DNA of 42,531 nt from an uncultured Bacteroidales bacterium (GCA_944322575.1 CALUPK010000017.1:1-42531); one strand, 5' to 3'; positions 25,713 to 34,976 are shown, counted from the first letter of the stretch. The notes: a model not told the origin generated them from the sequence alone. Made by a program: numbers and translations.

Positions 25713-26244
25713 CAAGAAAGTAGTAGCACTCACCTACACCCTCACCGTGGACGGCCAGGTGGCCGACCAGACCACAGAAGACCGTCCCCTCGACTTCATC
25801 TTCGGCATGGGCTATCTCCTGCCCAAGTTCGAGGAGAATATCGCCGGCAAGGAGCCCGGTGACAGCTTCGAGTTCACCCTCACTCCCTCCGAAGGCTACG
25901 GCGAGCACAATCCCGAGCTGGTGGTCGAGCTTCCCAAGCACATCTTCGAAGTGGACGGAAAGATTCAGGAAGGCCTCCTCACCGTCGGCAACATGATCCC
26001 GATGATGAACCAGCAGGGCGGTGTCATGCACGGCAAGGTACACGAGGTCAAGGACGACAGCGTGATGATGAACTTCAACCACCCCATGGCCGGCAAGACC
26101 CTCAACTTCACCGGCAAGATCCTCACCGTCCGCGACGCCACCGAGCAGGAGCTGACCGAAGGCCTGCACGGTGAACTGAAGCAGAGCTCATGCGGCGGCG
26201 GATGCTCCTCCTGCGGCGGAGACTGCTGCGGAGGCTGCAACTGA
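25699..26244 (+). CDS. slyD: SlyD-like FKBP-type peptidyl-prolyl isomerase/metallochaperone
   Basis: A 181-residue cytoplasmic FKBP with an inserted chaperone (IF) flap. It contains LTYTLTVDGQVADQT, the FKBP core FIFGMGYLLPKFEENIAGK, and EGYGEHNPELVVELP entering the IF domain, which extends to HPMAGKTLNFTGKI. The C-terminal tail is Cys/Gly-rich (CGGGCSSCGGDCCGGC, six Cys) and lacks His, and fits the nickel/zinc-binding tail of SlyD. It assists proline isomerisation and metal delivery. It overlaps nhaC by 14 bp and is the last gene of the tldD cluster. Confidence 0.93.
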   Translation: MKISDKKVVALTYTLTVDGQVADQTTEDRPLDFIFGMGYLLPKFEENIAGKEPGDSFEFTLTPSEGYGEHNPELVVELPKHIFEVDGKIQEGLLTVGNMIPMMNQQGGVMHGKVHEVKDDSVMMNFNHPMAGKTLNFTGKILTVRDATEQELTEGLHGELKQSSCGGGCSSCGGDCCGGCN

Positions 26245-26272
26245 TCTGCCTCTACCGCCTAAAGGCAGTTCC

Positions 26273-26308
26273 TGAGTGCTCTGCGTTTTGCAAGTTGCTG
26301 AGCACTCA
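26273..26308 (+). terminator. Terminator-like hairpin after slyD
   Basis: TGAGTGCTC (26273-26281) and GAGCACTCA (26300-26308) form a perfect 9-bp stem with an 18-base loop, about 28 bases past the slyD stop. No U-run follows. Confidence 0.5.
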
Positions 26309-26346
26309 CAAAGCATTTAAGCGCTTACAGAACACTGTGCGTCAGC

Positions 26347-26457
26347 AGGCATGAAAATGCAGGTCGGAAAAGACCAGGCCCTCCCACCGCTTCGCGGCGT
26401 GCCCCTCCCTATAGAGCCGAGGGCGGCTAGTCTTTCCCGACCTGCATTTTCATGCCT
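26347..26457. repeat. Long-stem palindromic element B
   Basis: Arms of 28 bp at 26347-26374 and 26430-26457 are inverted copies with one mismatch. The 55-bp interior contains CCCTCCCACC and the small palindrome CCGC-TTC-GCGG (26387-26397). Its architecture matches element A: an outer ATGAAAAT or ATTTTCAT, an inner GAAAAG, then a GC-rich interior with CCCTCCCACC. It lies between the convergent ends of slyD and the fucosidase gene. Confidence 0.85.
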
Positions 26458-26885
26458 TACCCGTTTTGCCTACTACCTCACTCCACTTCATTTCATTTTT
26501 TCTTTAACACAGCCTATCGTAACGCACCATACCATACCATACCATTCCATTCCCCTCCAGTCTGTAATTGACCATCCTGGACAATCAGCTGGAAAACAAT
26601 CTATTACAAAACTACACCTACAACAGACTGAACTGTGCGCCGTGGCTCGGATTTCTTTAAAAGCGCTTGTAAAGTGCTGTAGCAGGTGTAGTCAGCAGTC
26701 AGCACATTTTCTCCAGGACGAGTCTGTAAGCCGATGATCCGCGCATAATGTTGTCAGACAGCAATATAGGCGAAAAGCGGAAAAACAGATAAGCGGTGAT
26801 TACCCTCAGTCTGTAAAACGCATACTTTATGTATATATCTGAGAAACATGAACATATACGGCATTTGAGCTGAACAGACTGCATT

Positions 26886-28331
26886 TCACTGCAGTGCGGG
26901 ATACACGCTGAAACGGGATATGCAGGGGACGGCGCGGCTGCTGTCGACTACGAGACGGACGGCTGTTGCGGTCACCGGACGATCGAAAACAGCGATATGC
27001 TTGTGTCCTACGGATGTGCCGGTGTAGACTGTCTGCCACTGGCCGTCAGGCATCCTGACCTCCACGCGGAAAGACCGGATGCGCTCACCCTGAGCGATAT
27101 CTTCCTGGATGACACAGCGGTCCACTGACACTGCTCCAGACGTAGCGGAAGACTGCCGGTCTCCAGCGGATTGCTGCGGAAATTCCAGCAGGAAGGTTCC
27201 GCCACGGCCGGAAGCCGACGCGACAGGTGTCCCGTACCTGCGCTGTATCTCCTCACCCCACTCCTCTAACCGGCGGACATCCCCCTCAGGCAGCAGGCCG
27301 TCAGGATCCGGAGTCAGCCCGACGATGAGTGTGGCATTGCGTCCCACCGACTTCTCGTACATGGACATCAGAGCATCGAGAGCGTAGACCGCGTCCTCGT
27401 CTCCCGGCTCCCAGAACCACTCATGCCGGCCTCCGGCTCCGCGCAGAGGTGTGTCCGCCATAGCCGGCACCCAGTATTGTCCTTCGGGATCTCCGTGAGC
27501 GAGCAGACGGTTGTGCTCGGAGGCCGACTCGTTGTTGCGGTTGTGGCTGTAGGGATAAGGGAACGTGGACCAGCACGGGTAGCCGACGGTTCCGGTCTCG
27601 GAGCCGCCCCAGCGAAGGTCAGCCCGGTCCACATTGTGATAGAAGAGGCAATCGGGCTGAAGGCTGTCGACAATAGGCTCCACATCCGGCCCCATGCCCC
27701 TCGGGTCGTCGGCCCCACCGTCAAACCAGATCATGAAGAGGTCTCCGTAACGGGAACACAGTTCCTCAACCATCCGTTCACAGTACCTCCGGTACCACTC
27801 CTGCCGGTTGCGGGCAAAGTCTCCGTCTCCCTCGGCCGCGAAATTGTGTATCCCTAAAAGCGAGTTCCATCGGATACCGACATATAGTCCCGGTTGCAGT
27901 CCGTACTTGCGGCACGAGGCCACGAAGTCCGCCACGATGTCCCCCTTGCCGTCCCTCCAGCGCACCGCCTTCAGGCAGTAAGGGTTCACATCGCTCTGCC
28001 ACAGACCGAAACCGGTCTCGTGAGTGGCCGTTAGTATGGCGAAACGGGCTCCGGCAGCCTTGGCCGCACGTATCCACTGGTCGGTGTCGAGATGCTCCGG
28101 AGCGAAGATGTTGTAGTCCTCGACCGGAGTTATACGGTTGCTTCCCTGACCGTAGGCCTGGCCGTCGAACACGTGCAGGTCATAATGGAATACCACGCCT
28201 AATTCGGCCTCGTGCCACTTGAGCTGTCTCTCCGCCGGAACCGGGATGCAGGCAGAATCTTTCACGCTGGCCGAAGACAACAAGCTTACTGTCAGCAATA
28301 ATGCGATACAGGAGCATTTCCGTATATTCAT
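26886..28331 (-). CDS. GH29 alpha-L-fucosidase
   Basis: A secreted glycosidase that would release alpha-linked L-fucose from host or plant glycans. The start at 28331 gives a signal peptide (MNIRKCSCIALLLTVSLLSS). The GH29 barrel includes FHYDLHVFDGQAYGQGSN, ILTATHETGFGLWQSD (the fucose-site His/Glu/Trp region) and DLFMIWFDGGADDPRGM, in which WFDGG carries the catalytic Asp nucleophile. A C-terminal beta-rich region (about 370-480) resembles a carbohydrate-binding F5/8-type module. Length, 481 residues, is normal. It lies 59 bp after the FAD oxidoreductase stop. A longer start at 28355 exists but extends before the signal peptide. Confidence 0.9.
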   Translation of the reverse strand: MNIRKCSCIALLLTVSLLSSASVKDSACIPVPAERQLKWHEAELGVVFHYDLHVFDGQAYGQGSNRITPVEDYNIFAPEHLDTDQWIRAAKAAGARFAILTATHETGFGLWQSDVNPYCLKAVRWRDGKGDIVADFVASCRKYGLQPGLYVGIRWNSLLGIHNFAAEGDGDFARNRQEWYRRYCERMVEELCSRYGDLFMIWFDGGADDPRGMGPDVEPIVDSLQPDCLFYHNVDRADLRWGGSETGTVGYPCWSTFPYPYSHNRNNESASEHNRLLAHGDPEGQYWVPAMADTPLRGAGGRHEWFWEPGDEDAVYALDALMSMYEKSVGRNATLIVGLTPDPDGLLPEGDVRRLEEWGEEIQRRYGTPVASASGRGGTFLLEFPQQSAGDRQSSATSGAVSVDRCVIQEDIAQGERIRSFRVEVRMPDGQWQTVYTGTSVGHKHIAVFDRPVTATAVRLVVDSSRAVPCISRFSVYPALQ

Positions 28332-28390
28332 GAGTTCTGTAAATTTATTTCCCATAAGAAATGAATTTGCTTAAAACCAATATTCGTGAA

Positions 28391-29938
28391 CTATAAGTCG
28401 CACCGCAGTATGCGCTCGGCGGCGCGGATGCCGTCAATGGCAGAGGAGACGATGCCGCCGGAGTAGCCGGCTCCCTCCCCACAGGGATAGAGGTTATGCA
28501 GGTCAATGTGCTGGAGGGTCTGAGGGTCGCGGGGCAGGCGCACGGGCGAGGAGGTGCGGGACTCCACTGCAAGGAGCAGGGCCTCGGAGGTATAGTAGCC
28601 CCTGAGCTTTCGGTCAAATGCCGGGAAGGCCTTGCGCAGGCGGTCGGCGACGAAGCCCGGCAGCACCTCATTGAGGTCCGCGGAAAATGCTCCGGGAGCG
28701 TAGGAGGTCCGGGGCAGGGCCGAGACGACCGACTTGCCTCTGCGGCTTTTGACAAAATCGGTCATGCGCTGGGCCGGAGCGCGGAATGAGGCCGAGACTT
28801 CGAAGCAGCGGCGCTCCACCTCCTCCCGGAAATCCAGCATTGCCTCCGGGCCGCCGGGAACATCCTCCGGCTCGACGGAAGTGACGATACCGGCATTGGC
28901 CCAGCGGGAATTGCGCCGGGAGTTGGACATGCCGTTGGTGACCACCGTCCCGGGCTCGGTGGACGAGGGGACGAGGATGCCGCCCGGGCACATGCAGAAG
29001 GAGAATACCCCCCTGCCGTCCACCTGCTCCACGAGGGAGTATTCGGCTGCCGGCAGCCAGGGCATGCGCGGGCCGTGGTACTGCGCCCGGTCGATGAGCT
29101 CCTGCGGGTGCTCCGCCCTGACTCCGAGGGCAAAGCCTTTGGCCTCCACTGCCCACCCCTTGCGCATGAACAGGCGGTAAATGTCCGAGGCGGAGTGCCC
29201 GGTGGCCAGGATGACCTCCGAAGCCTCGAAAACGGAGCCATTGTCACAGAGCACCTTCCATCCTCCGCCGGGAGTCTGCTGAAGGTCGGTAACACGGCTG
29301 GAGAAATGATATTCTCCTCCGCATTCCACGATATGGGAGCGCATGGCCTCGACTATCGCAGGCAGACGGTCGCTGCCGATGTGGGGATGGGCGTCGATCC
29401 TTATCATGTGGTCAGCGCCGAAGTCAGTGAATGTCTTGAGGACTGCGCCCACATCGCCCCGTTTGTTGGAGCGGGTGTAAAGCTTGCCGTCGGAGAATGT
29501 GCCGGCTCCGCCCTCACCGAAGCAGTAGTTGGAGTCGGGATTGAGGCCGCCGGTACGGGAGATGGCGGCTATGTCGTATTTGCGTTCGTGGACGTTCTTG
29601 CCCCGCTCGAGGATGATGGGACGTCGGCCGCCGCAGATGAGCCTCAGGGCGGCAAAGAGTCCGGAGGGACCGGCTCCGATAACGATTACGGGCGGCTTCT
29701 GCGAGACATCCTGACTGAGGCTGTACGATGCGGTCACGGGCGGCACCTCCCCCTGCAGGTATGCGGCTAACCGGTAGCGCCGCAGGATCTTGCGGGAGCG
29801 GGCGTCGATGGAGCGGCGCAGTAACCGGACCACGGCTATTTTCCCGAGAGGAACACCGGCAGCCTTGGCCGCAGCCGTCCTGAAATCCTCCTCCGTGGGA
29901 GAGTACGATGCCTCGAAGGCTGTCTCGAATTCTTTCAT
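28391..29938 (-). CDS. NAD(P)/FAD-dependent oxidoreductase (COG2509-type)
   Basis: A 515-residue flavoprotein widely conserved in bacteria, annotated as an uncharacterised FAD dehydrogenase. It has an N-terminal domain of about 80 residues ahead of the dinucleotide fold. The FAD motif is PPVIVIGAGPSGLFAALRL, followed by ILERGKNVHERK. Other family motifs are SNYCFGEGGAGTFSDGKLYT, VILATGHSASDIYRL, VFSFCMCPGGILVPSS and, at the end, NLYPCGEGAGYSGGI. No substrate is known. Its ATG follows the tsaD TAG with no intervening base, so its translation probably depends on tsaD. Confidence 0.92.
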   Translation of the reverse strand: MKEFETAFEASYSPTEEDFRTAAAKAAGVPLGKIAVVRLLRRSIDARSRKILRRYRLAAYLQGEVPPVTASYSLSQDVSQKPPVIVIGAGPSGLFAALRLICGGRRPIILERGKNVHERKYDIAAISRTGGLNPDSNYCFGEGGAGTFSDGKLYTRSNKRGDVGAVLKTFTDFGADHMIRIDAHPHIGSDRLPAIVEAMRSHIVECGGEYHFSSRVTDLQQTPGGGWKVLCDNGSVFEASEVILATGHSASDIYRLFMRKGWAVEAKGFALGVRAEHPQELIDRAQYHGPRMPWLPAAEYSLVEQVDGRGVFSFCMCPGGILVPSSTEPGTVVTNGMSNSRRNSRWANAGIVTSVEPEDVPGGPEAMLDFREEVERRCFEVSASFRAPAQRMTDFVKSRRGKSVVSALPRTSYAPGAFSADLNEVLPGFVADRLRKAFPAFDRKLRGYYTSEALLLAVESRTSSPVRLPRDPQTLQHIDLHNLYPCGEGAGYSGGIVSSAIDGIRAAERILRCDL

Positions 29939-30967
29939 CTACTTGAAGTCAAGGGCTCTGGAAACGGGTGCGGCATCGAGTCCGCCGGTGAGCCCAGCGC
30001 GGAACTTAAAGAGACCGGCCACGGCTATCATCGCGGCATTGTCCGTGGTGAACTTGAATTCGGGGATAAATGTGGTCCAGCCGCGTTTCTCGCCCTCGGA
30101 AGCGATACGGCTGCGCAAGCCCGAGTTGGCCGACACGCCACCGCCGATGGCCACCTGTTTTATGCCTGTCTGCTTCACGGCTTTCAGGAGCTTATCCATG
30201 AGTACGTCTATCAGGGTCTTCTGGAACGAGGCGCAGATATCCGCCATGTTATGCTGCATGAAGTCGGGGTCCTCCTTCAAATGGTCACGCACAAAATACA
30301 GTAGGGAGGTCTTCACTCCGCTGAAGCTGTAGTCCAGTCCGGGGACGTGCGGCTTGGCGAACTTGAATCGTTCCGGGTCGCCCTGGGCAGCGAGTCTGTC
30401 CACCACCGGACCGCCGGGATAGCCCAGGCCGAGAAGCTTGGCGCACTTGTCGAACGCCTCCCCCACCGCGTCGTCTATCGTCCGGCCCAGCACTTCGAAG
30501 TGCAGCGGGTCGTCCACCCTCACGATCTGGGAGTGGCCTCCGGAGACCAGCAGGGCCAGGAATGGAAATGTCGGGGGCACGTAGGGCTTTCCCTCCTGCC
30601 GGATGAAATGCGAGAGAATGTGGCCCTGGAGGTGGTTGACATCCACCAGCGGCTTGCCGACAGCCAGTGACAGTCCTTTGGCAAAGGACACCCCGACAAG
30701 CAGCGAGCCTAACAGGCCCGGCCCGCGGGTATAGGCTATCGCATCTATCTGGTCCGGCCTCACCCCGGCCTGGTCGAGGGCCTGGCTTACCACCGGCACT
30801 ATATTCTGCTGATGAGCGCGGGAGGCCAGTTCGGGCACCACCCCGCCGTACTTGCGGTGTACCTCCTGCGAGGCCATCACATTGGCCAGCAGCGTCTCGC
30901 CGCGCAGTACCGCCGCCGACGTATCGTCGCACGACGACTCGATTCCCAATATTATCTCTTCTGCCAT
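29939..30967 (-). CDS. tsaD: tRNA threonylcarbamoyladenosine transferase TsaD
   Basis: Transfers the threonylcarbamoyl group onto A37 of ANN-decoding tRNAs, with TsaB and TsaE. The 342-residue protein begins IILGIESSCDDTSAAVL. Metal-binding histidines are in VNHLQGHILSHF (HxxxH). Further motifs are FPFLALLVSGGHSQIV, TIDDAVGEAFDKCAKLLGL, YPGGPVVD and, at the C-terminus, FTTDNAAMIAVAG. I used the ATG at 30967 because IIL-GIESS starts there; a start at 30994 would lie inside the -7 box. It heads the tsaD-FAD-fucosidase run. Confidence 0.97.
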   Translation of the reverse strand: MAEEIILGIESSCDDTSAAVLRGETLLANVMASQEVHRKYGGVVPELASRAHQQNIVPVVSQALDQAGVRPDQIDAIAYTRGPGLLGSLLVGVSFAKGLSLAVGKPLVDVNHLQGHILSHFIRQEGKPYVPPTFPFLALLVSGGHSQIVRVDDPLHFEVLGRTIDDAVGEAFDKCAKLLGLGYPGGPVVDRLAAQGDPERFKFAKPHVPGLDYSFSGVKTSLLYFVRDHLKEDPDFMQHNMADICASFQKTLIDVLMDKLLKAVKQTGIKQVAIGGGVSANSGLRSRIASEGEKRGWTTFIPEFKFTTDNAAMIAVAGLFKFRAGLTGGLDAAPVSRALDFK

Positions 30968-30991
30968 ACGTATTTCTGTCTTTACAGGCCA

Positions 30992-30999
30992 CAAAAGTA
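30992..30999 (-). promoter_or_regulatory. -7 box for tsaD
   Basis: On the minus strand TACTTTTG, 24 bp before the tsaD ATG at 30967. A clear -33 is not seen. Confidence 0.5.
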
Positions 31000-31021
31000 C
31001 TAAACAATTCCGATTATTCGC

Positions 31022-31029
31022 TATCTTTG
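31022..31029 (+). promoter_or_regulatory. -7 box for the first ATPase/nuclease gene
   Basis: TATCTTTG, 24 bp before the ATG at 31054, divergent from the tsaD promoter. No clear -33 element. Confidence 0.5.
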
Positions 31030-31053
31030 TCTCCGGAGCAAAACTATATCGGC

Positions 31054-32595
31054 ATGAAATATCCTATAGGCGTACAGAATTTCGAGAAGATCCGTCATGA
31101 CGGATTTCTCTACATAGACAAGACAGAGCTCATTTACAAACTTGTGAATGAGAGCAGTTATTACTTTCTAAGCCGCCCGAGAAGATTCGGAAAGAGCCTC
31201 CTTATCTCCACCCTTGAAGCATATTTTCAAGGGAAGAAAGAACTCTTCAAGGGGCTGGCGATAGACACCCTTGAGAAGGAGTGGACGGCAAGGCCGGTGC
31301 TGCACATAGACCTGAACGCCAGACAGTACGAGAATGCCGACTCGCTGCGGCAGGAGATCAACAAGCATCTGGAGCTATGGGAGACGGCCTATAACAGCCC
31401 TTACGGAGACAGGGCATTGGAAGAAAGATTCTACCACGTGATACGGCTGGCGCACGAGCAGACCGGACACCGCGTAGCCATACTCGTGGACGAGTACGAC
31501 AAGCCCCTGCTCCAGGCCATAGGCAACAAGCCCCTGCAGGAGGAATACCGCAACATACTCAAGCCCTTCTACGGAGTGCTCAAGACTATGGACGGGCACA
31601 TCCGCTTCGCGATGCTGACCGGAGTCACAAAATTCGGCAAAGTCAGCGTCTTCAGCGACCTCAACAACTTGAAAGACATCTCCATGCTCCCGCAGTACGC
31701 CAGTCTGTGCGGCCTGACGGAAAGTGAGATTCACCGATACATGGAGGAAGGCCTACAGAATCTTGCCGCAACCCAGCATCTCACTTACGACGAGACATGC
31801 CGGAAGCTGAAAGTGCTGTACGACGGCTACCACTTCTCGCCCGGTTCCGAAGGTATTTACAATCCGTTCAGCATACTCAGAACCATGGACAGCGGTATCT
31901 TCGGAAGCTACTGGTTCGAGACCGGCACGCCCACTTATCTCGTAACTCTCCTCAAGCAGGGCAAGTGCGACTTGAGCGAGATGGCCTCCGCTGTCACCGA
32001 CGTAGAGACTCTTGACAGCATCTATGGGGACAACGAGCCCATCCCGGTCATCTATCAGAGCGGGTACCTTACCATAAAGGGATACAACCCGCGTTTTGAG
32101 TCATACACACTTGGATTCCCGAACAAGGAAGTCGAGGAAGGTTTCATGAAATTTCTCGTCCCCTACTACACACCCATCCGGAAATCCGCCACCAACTTCG
32201 AAATACAGAAGTTTGTCCGGGAGATAGAGACTGGGAACGTGGACGCATTCTTGACACGTCTCCAGAGTTTCATGGCCGACACTCCATACGAACTTATAAG
32301 AGAGCAAGAGCTCCACTATCAGAACGTCCTCTTCATAGTATCCAAGCTCCTCGGCTTCTATGTGCAGGCCGAATACCGCACCTCGCAGGGACGCATCGAT
32401 CTCCTGCTCCAGACCGACAAGTACGTCTACATCATGGAGTTCAAGTTAGAGGGCCCAGCCGAGGATGCTCTGAAGCAGATCGAGGATCGCAACTACGCCG
32501 CCCCCTTCGCCTCCGACTCCCGCAAAGTCCTGAAGATAGGCATCAACTTCTCAGCCCAGAGCAGAAATATTGACAAATGGATTATAACCGCATGA
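31054..32595 (+). CDS. AAA-ATPase-like/PD-(D/E)XK nuclease-domain protein, copy 1
   Basis: A 513-residue member of the large Bacteroidota family with an N-terminal AAA-ATPase-like domain (PF09820) and a C-terminal PD-(D/E)XK nuclease domain (PF08011). It begins MKYPIGVQNFEKIRHDGFLY. The Walker A is the family's modified form FLSRPRRFGKSLL and Walker B is VAILVDEYDKPLL. The nuclease core is GRIDLLLQTDKYVYIMEFKL (Asp ... Glu-x-Lys). These proteins are often mobile-element-like and multicopy; function is unproven. The ATG at 31054 follows the -7 box; longer ORFs upstream overlap tsaD antisense. It shares ATGA with the TetR-like gene. Copy 2 is at 33375-34976. Confidence 0.92.
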   Translation: MKYPIGVQNFEKIRHDGFLYIDKTELIYKLVNESSYYFLSRPRRFGKSLLISTLEAYFQGKKELFKGLAIDTLEKEWTARPVLHIDLNARQYENADSLRQEINKHLELWETAYNSPYGDRALEERFYHVIRLAHEQTGHRVAILVDEYDKPLLQAIGNKPLQEEYRNILKPFYGVLKTMDGHIRFAMLTGVTKFGKVSVFSDLNNLKDISMLPQYASLCGLTESEIHRYMEEGLQNLAATQHLTYDETCRKLKVLYDGYHFSPGSEGIYNPFSILRTMDSGIFGSYWFETGTPTYLVTLLKQGKCDLSEMASAVTDVETLDSIYGDNEPIPVIYQSGYLTIKGYNPRFESYTLGFPNKEVEEGFMKFLVPYYTPIRKSATNFEIQKFVREIETGNVDAFLTRLQSFMADTPYELIREQELHYQNVLFIVSKLLGFYVQAEYRTSQGRIDLLLQTDKYVYIMEFKLEGPAEDALKQIEDRNYAAPFASDSRKVLKIGINFSAQSRNIDKWIITA

Positions 32596-33347
32596 ATACC
32601 GAGAGCAAGAAACCCAGAATAAGAAGGACCAACGAACAGGTCGACAAGGCCATCAGCGATGCCCTAACCACTCTCGCTGGTCAGATGCCGCTCGCCAGGA
32701 TCACTGTAAACCAGCTGATTGCCGAAGCCGATATCGAAGCTGCTGTATTCTTCAAGAGATACGGTTCGATAGACGATCTGATATACGAATACGTCCGTGA
32801 CCACGATTTCTGGCTCGGCGAGACCGTCTCGTACAGGAAGATGGACAAGGAAGGAGCGGAGAGATACTACATCCGCACGCTCGAGGATCTGTGCCGCCAC
32901 CTCGACAGCAACGGGCCGCTCAGGGATTCCCTGCTCTGGGAACTCGCATCCGACTCTGAAGCCGTGAAGAAGATCGCTGATATCCGCGAGCTGGAGAACG
33001 AGTCCCTGCTGGCCTACTACCGGAAATACTTCAAGGGCACAGGCCTGGATATCAGCGGCGTAACCGCAGTGCTCATCGCCGGCATCTACTACCTCTACCT
33101 GCACCGCGGCAAATCCACCTTCTGCGGCCTGGATCTCAACACCGAAAAAGACAGCCGGAGACTGCTGCGGCTCCTGAGCCGGACCGTCCACACCCTGTTC
33201 GCAGAGGCAGGCAAGAGCACCTCCGACGACAGCATCCGGAATGCGGAGCTTGCCCGCCGCATGGAAACCAAGGGCCTCGACCGCGCCGCCATCTGCGACA
33301 TCCTCGGCCTCACTCCCGACGAACTTGCCGCCCTCCTGCCCGAATAA
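32592..33347 (+). CDS. TetR-like regulator with an Rpn-like C-terminal tail
   Basis: A 251-residue protein whose N-terminal 60 residues look like a TetR helix-turn-helix: VDKAISDALTTLAGQM, then ARITVNQLIAEADIEAAVFF and YGSIDDLIYEYVRDH. The middle is helical and would form the ligand/dimer domain. The last 30 residues, MET-KGLDRAAICDILGLTPDELAALL, resemble the C-terminal tail of Rpn/PD-(D/E)XK transposase-like proteins rather than a TetR protein. I chose the ATG at 32592 because it overlaps the upstream stop by four bases (ATGA); 32577 is also possible. Translational coupling makes it the likely regulator of, or partner to, the ATPase/nuclease gene. Confidence 0.75.
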   Translation: MNTESKKPRIRRTNEQVDKAISDALTTLAGQMPLARITVNQLIAEADIEAAVFFKRYGSIDDLIYEYVRDHDFWLGETVSYRKMDKEGAERYYIRTLEDLCRHLDSNGPLRDSLLWELASDSEAVKKIADIRELENESLLAYYRKYFKGTGLDISGVTAVLIAGIYYLYLHRGKSTFCGLDLNTEKDSRRLLRLLSRTVHTLFAEAGKSTSDDSIRNAELARRMETKGLDRAAICDILGLTPDELAALLPE

Positions 33348-33374
33348 GCCCCGGCACAACCGGAAAACAACAAA

Positions 33375-34976
33375 TTACTTCAGAAGAAGGCTCTTCCATT
33401 CTCCTATGGTGCCGGTCTCTGAAGAGAAACTGACACCGATGCAGTGTACCGTGCGGCTGTCGGCTGCATAAGGGCGGGCGTAACCTTTCGCCTCAATCTG
33501 GGCGAGGGCCTCGTCTGCTGTGCCGTCCAGCTTGAACTCGAAGATGTAGACGTATTTCGGGGCCTCTACGATGCAGTCCACGCGGCCCTGGCTCTGAGGC
33601 TTCTCCACGCATGTGAGGTAAACACTGACCATTCTCAGAATCAGATAGAACGTGTACTGGAAATAACGCTCCCTCTCCCGCTCGTCCTCCCTGCGGCGAA
33701 CTGTATAAGGTATGTCCGCCAGGAAAGAGGTGAACAGGTCGCGGATACGGTCTGTCTCTCCGTCCTCGAATGCGTCCAGAAGATCCTGGATCCAACTGCC
33801 GACATCATTGCTCCTGCTTTTGAAATAATCTGAGGCGATAAGGCTCACGAAGCCCTTCTTCACCTCATTGTTCGGAATGTCCAGCAGGAATGTATTGCGG
33901 CTCTGCCTGTAATCCTTGATGGTCAGATAGCCGCTCTGATAAATCATCGGCAGGGGCTTCTCGACATCGGCCTTGTAGTCGACGAACTGGGAGGGGTCGT
34001 AGTACTTGCCGGTAAGCTCGTCTAAGTTCTCGTCCGAGTGAGACAGCAGGCGGATCAGATAGGTCGGCGTGCCGCTGGCGAACCAGTAGTCGCGTACTGC
34101 CTTCTGGGCGAAGGCATTCAGAAGGCTGAACGGATTGTAGACGTCGGTCATCCGTTCGGAAAAATGATAGCCGTCGTAGTGACGCTTCAGCCTTGAAAGC
34201 ATCTCCTCGCGGCTCTCTCCGAAGGAAGCGGCCATCGCATCTATCGGCTCTGCAAAATAACTCTCCAGCTCCTCCTGGGTGATGCCGCACAGGGTCTCGT
34301 AATCCGAGGACATGCTGATGTCCTGGGGCTGGTTGAACCCGCTGAACACGCTTACCTGTGCAAACTTGGTCACACCCGTGAGCAGCACGAACTGAAGGTC
34401 CGCGTCCGCAGCCTTGAATACAGAGTAGAACCCCTTGAGCACATCTCTGTTCCACTCCTCCAGCAGGCGCTGCTTCCCGTCCACGGTTATAGTATAGCCG
34501 GTATCCAGCACGTCCAGCATCGGCTTGTCGTACTCGTCGATGAGCACCACGCACCTGCGGCCTGTCCGCTCGTGAGCTTTTTTCAGCACGTATGCGAACC
34601 GTCTGCCGGCATCGGTGAACTCTTCGCTGCGGCCGTACTGAGACTCCCACTGCGATACACTTCCCTCTATTACCGCATCTAAGGTTCCCGGCGCAGTGAA
34701 ATTGCTGCCGTTGAAGTCGATATGGAACACCGGGTACTCCAGCCACTCCTTCTCCAGCGAACTGATGGCCAGTCCCTCGAACAGTTCCTTGCGCCCCAGA
34801 AAATAGTTCTTCAGGGTGGATACCAGCAGGCTCTTGCCGAACCGCCGCGGGCGGCTCAGAAAATAGATATTGCCTTCATGCGTAAGCCTGTATATAAGGT
34901 CTGTCTTGTCCACATAGGCAAAGCCGTCCTCGCGGATCTTCTCGAAACTCTGAACTCCTATCGGGTATTTCATCAT
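33375..34976 (-). CDS. AAA-ATPase-like/PD-(D/E)XK nuclease-domain protein, copy 2
   Basis: A paralogue of the protein at 31054-32595, closely similar at the start: MKYPIGVQSFEKIREDGFAY, FLSRPRRFGKSLL and RRCVVLIDEYDKPML. The nuclease core GRVDCIVEAPKYVYIFEFKL is intact. It is somewhat longer in the middle (about 533 residues). It faces copy 1 with the TetR-like gene between; its stop lies 27 bp from that gene's stop. It has its own consensus promoter (35007-35038). I chose the ATG at 34976 (MMKYPIG); 34991 is possible and 34973 would match copy 1 exactly. Both copies appear intact, so neither is obviously decaying. Confidence 0.92.
   Translation of the reverse strand: MMKYPIGVQSFEKIREDGFAYVDKTDLIYRLTHEGNIYFLSRPRRFGKSLLVSTLKNYFLGRKELFEGLAISSLEKEWLEYPVFHIDFNGSNFTAPGTLDAVIEGSVSQWESQYGRSEEFTDAGRRFAYVLKKAHERTGRRCVVLIDEYDKPMLDVLDTGYTITVDGKQRLLEEWNRDVLKGFYSVFKAADADLQFVLLTGVTKFAQVSVFSGFNQPQDISMSSDYETLCGITQEELESYFAEPIDAMAASFGESREEMLSRLKRHYDGYHFSERMTDVYNPFSLLNAFAQKAVRDYWFASGTPTYLIRLLSHSDENLDELTGKYYDPSQFVDYKADVEKPLPMIYQSGYLTIKDYRQSRNTFLLDIPNNEVKKGFVSLIASDYFKSRSNDVGSWIQDLLDAFEDGETDRIRDLFTSFLADIPYTVRRREDERERERYFQYTFYLILRMVSVYLTCVEKPQSQGRVDCIVEAPKYVYIFEFKLDGTADEALAQIEAKGYARPYAADSRTVHCIGVSFSSETGTIGEWKSLLLK

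Larger units (their letters stand above)
26245..26885. other. 641-bp gene-free stretch between convergent slyD and fucosidase
   Basis: Contains a terminator-like stem (26273-26308), palindromic element B (26347-26457), and a pentanucleotide run at 26527-26551 (three CCATA and two CCATT). The remaining right part is A/T-rich with no credible gene. Short ORFs on both strands (for example 26351-26737) cross the palindrome and look non-coding. Confidence 0.6.

Noticed and set aside
26351-26737. 128-codon ORF after slyD
   Set aside because: It starts inside palindromic element B and spans a pentanucleotide run; no family, signal or promoter.
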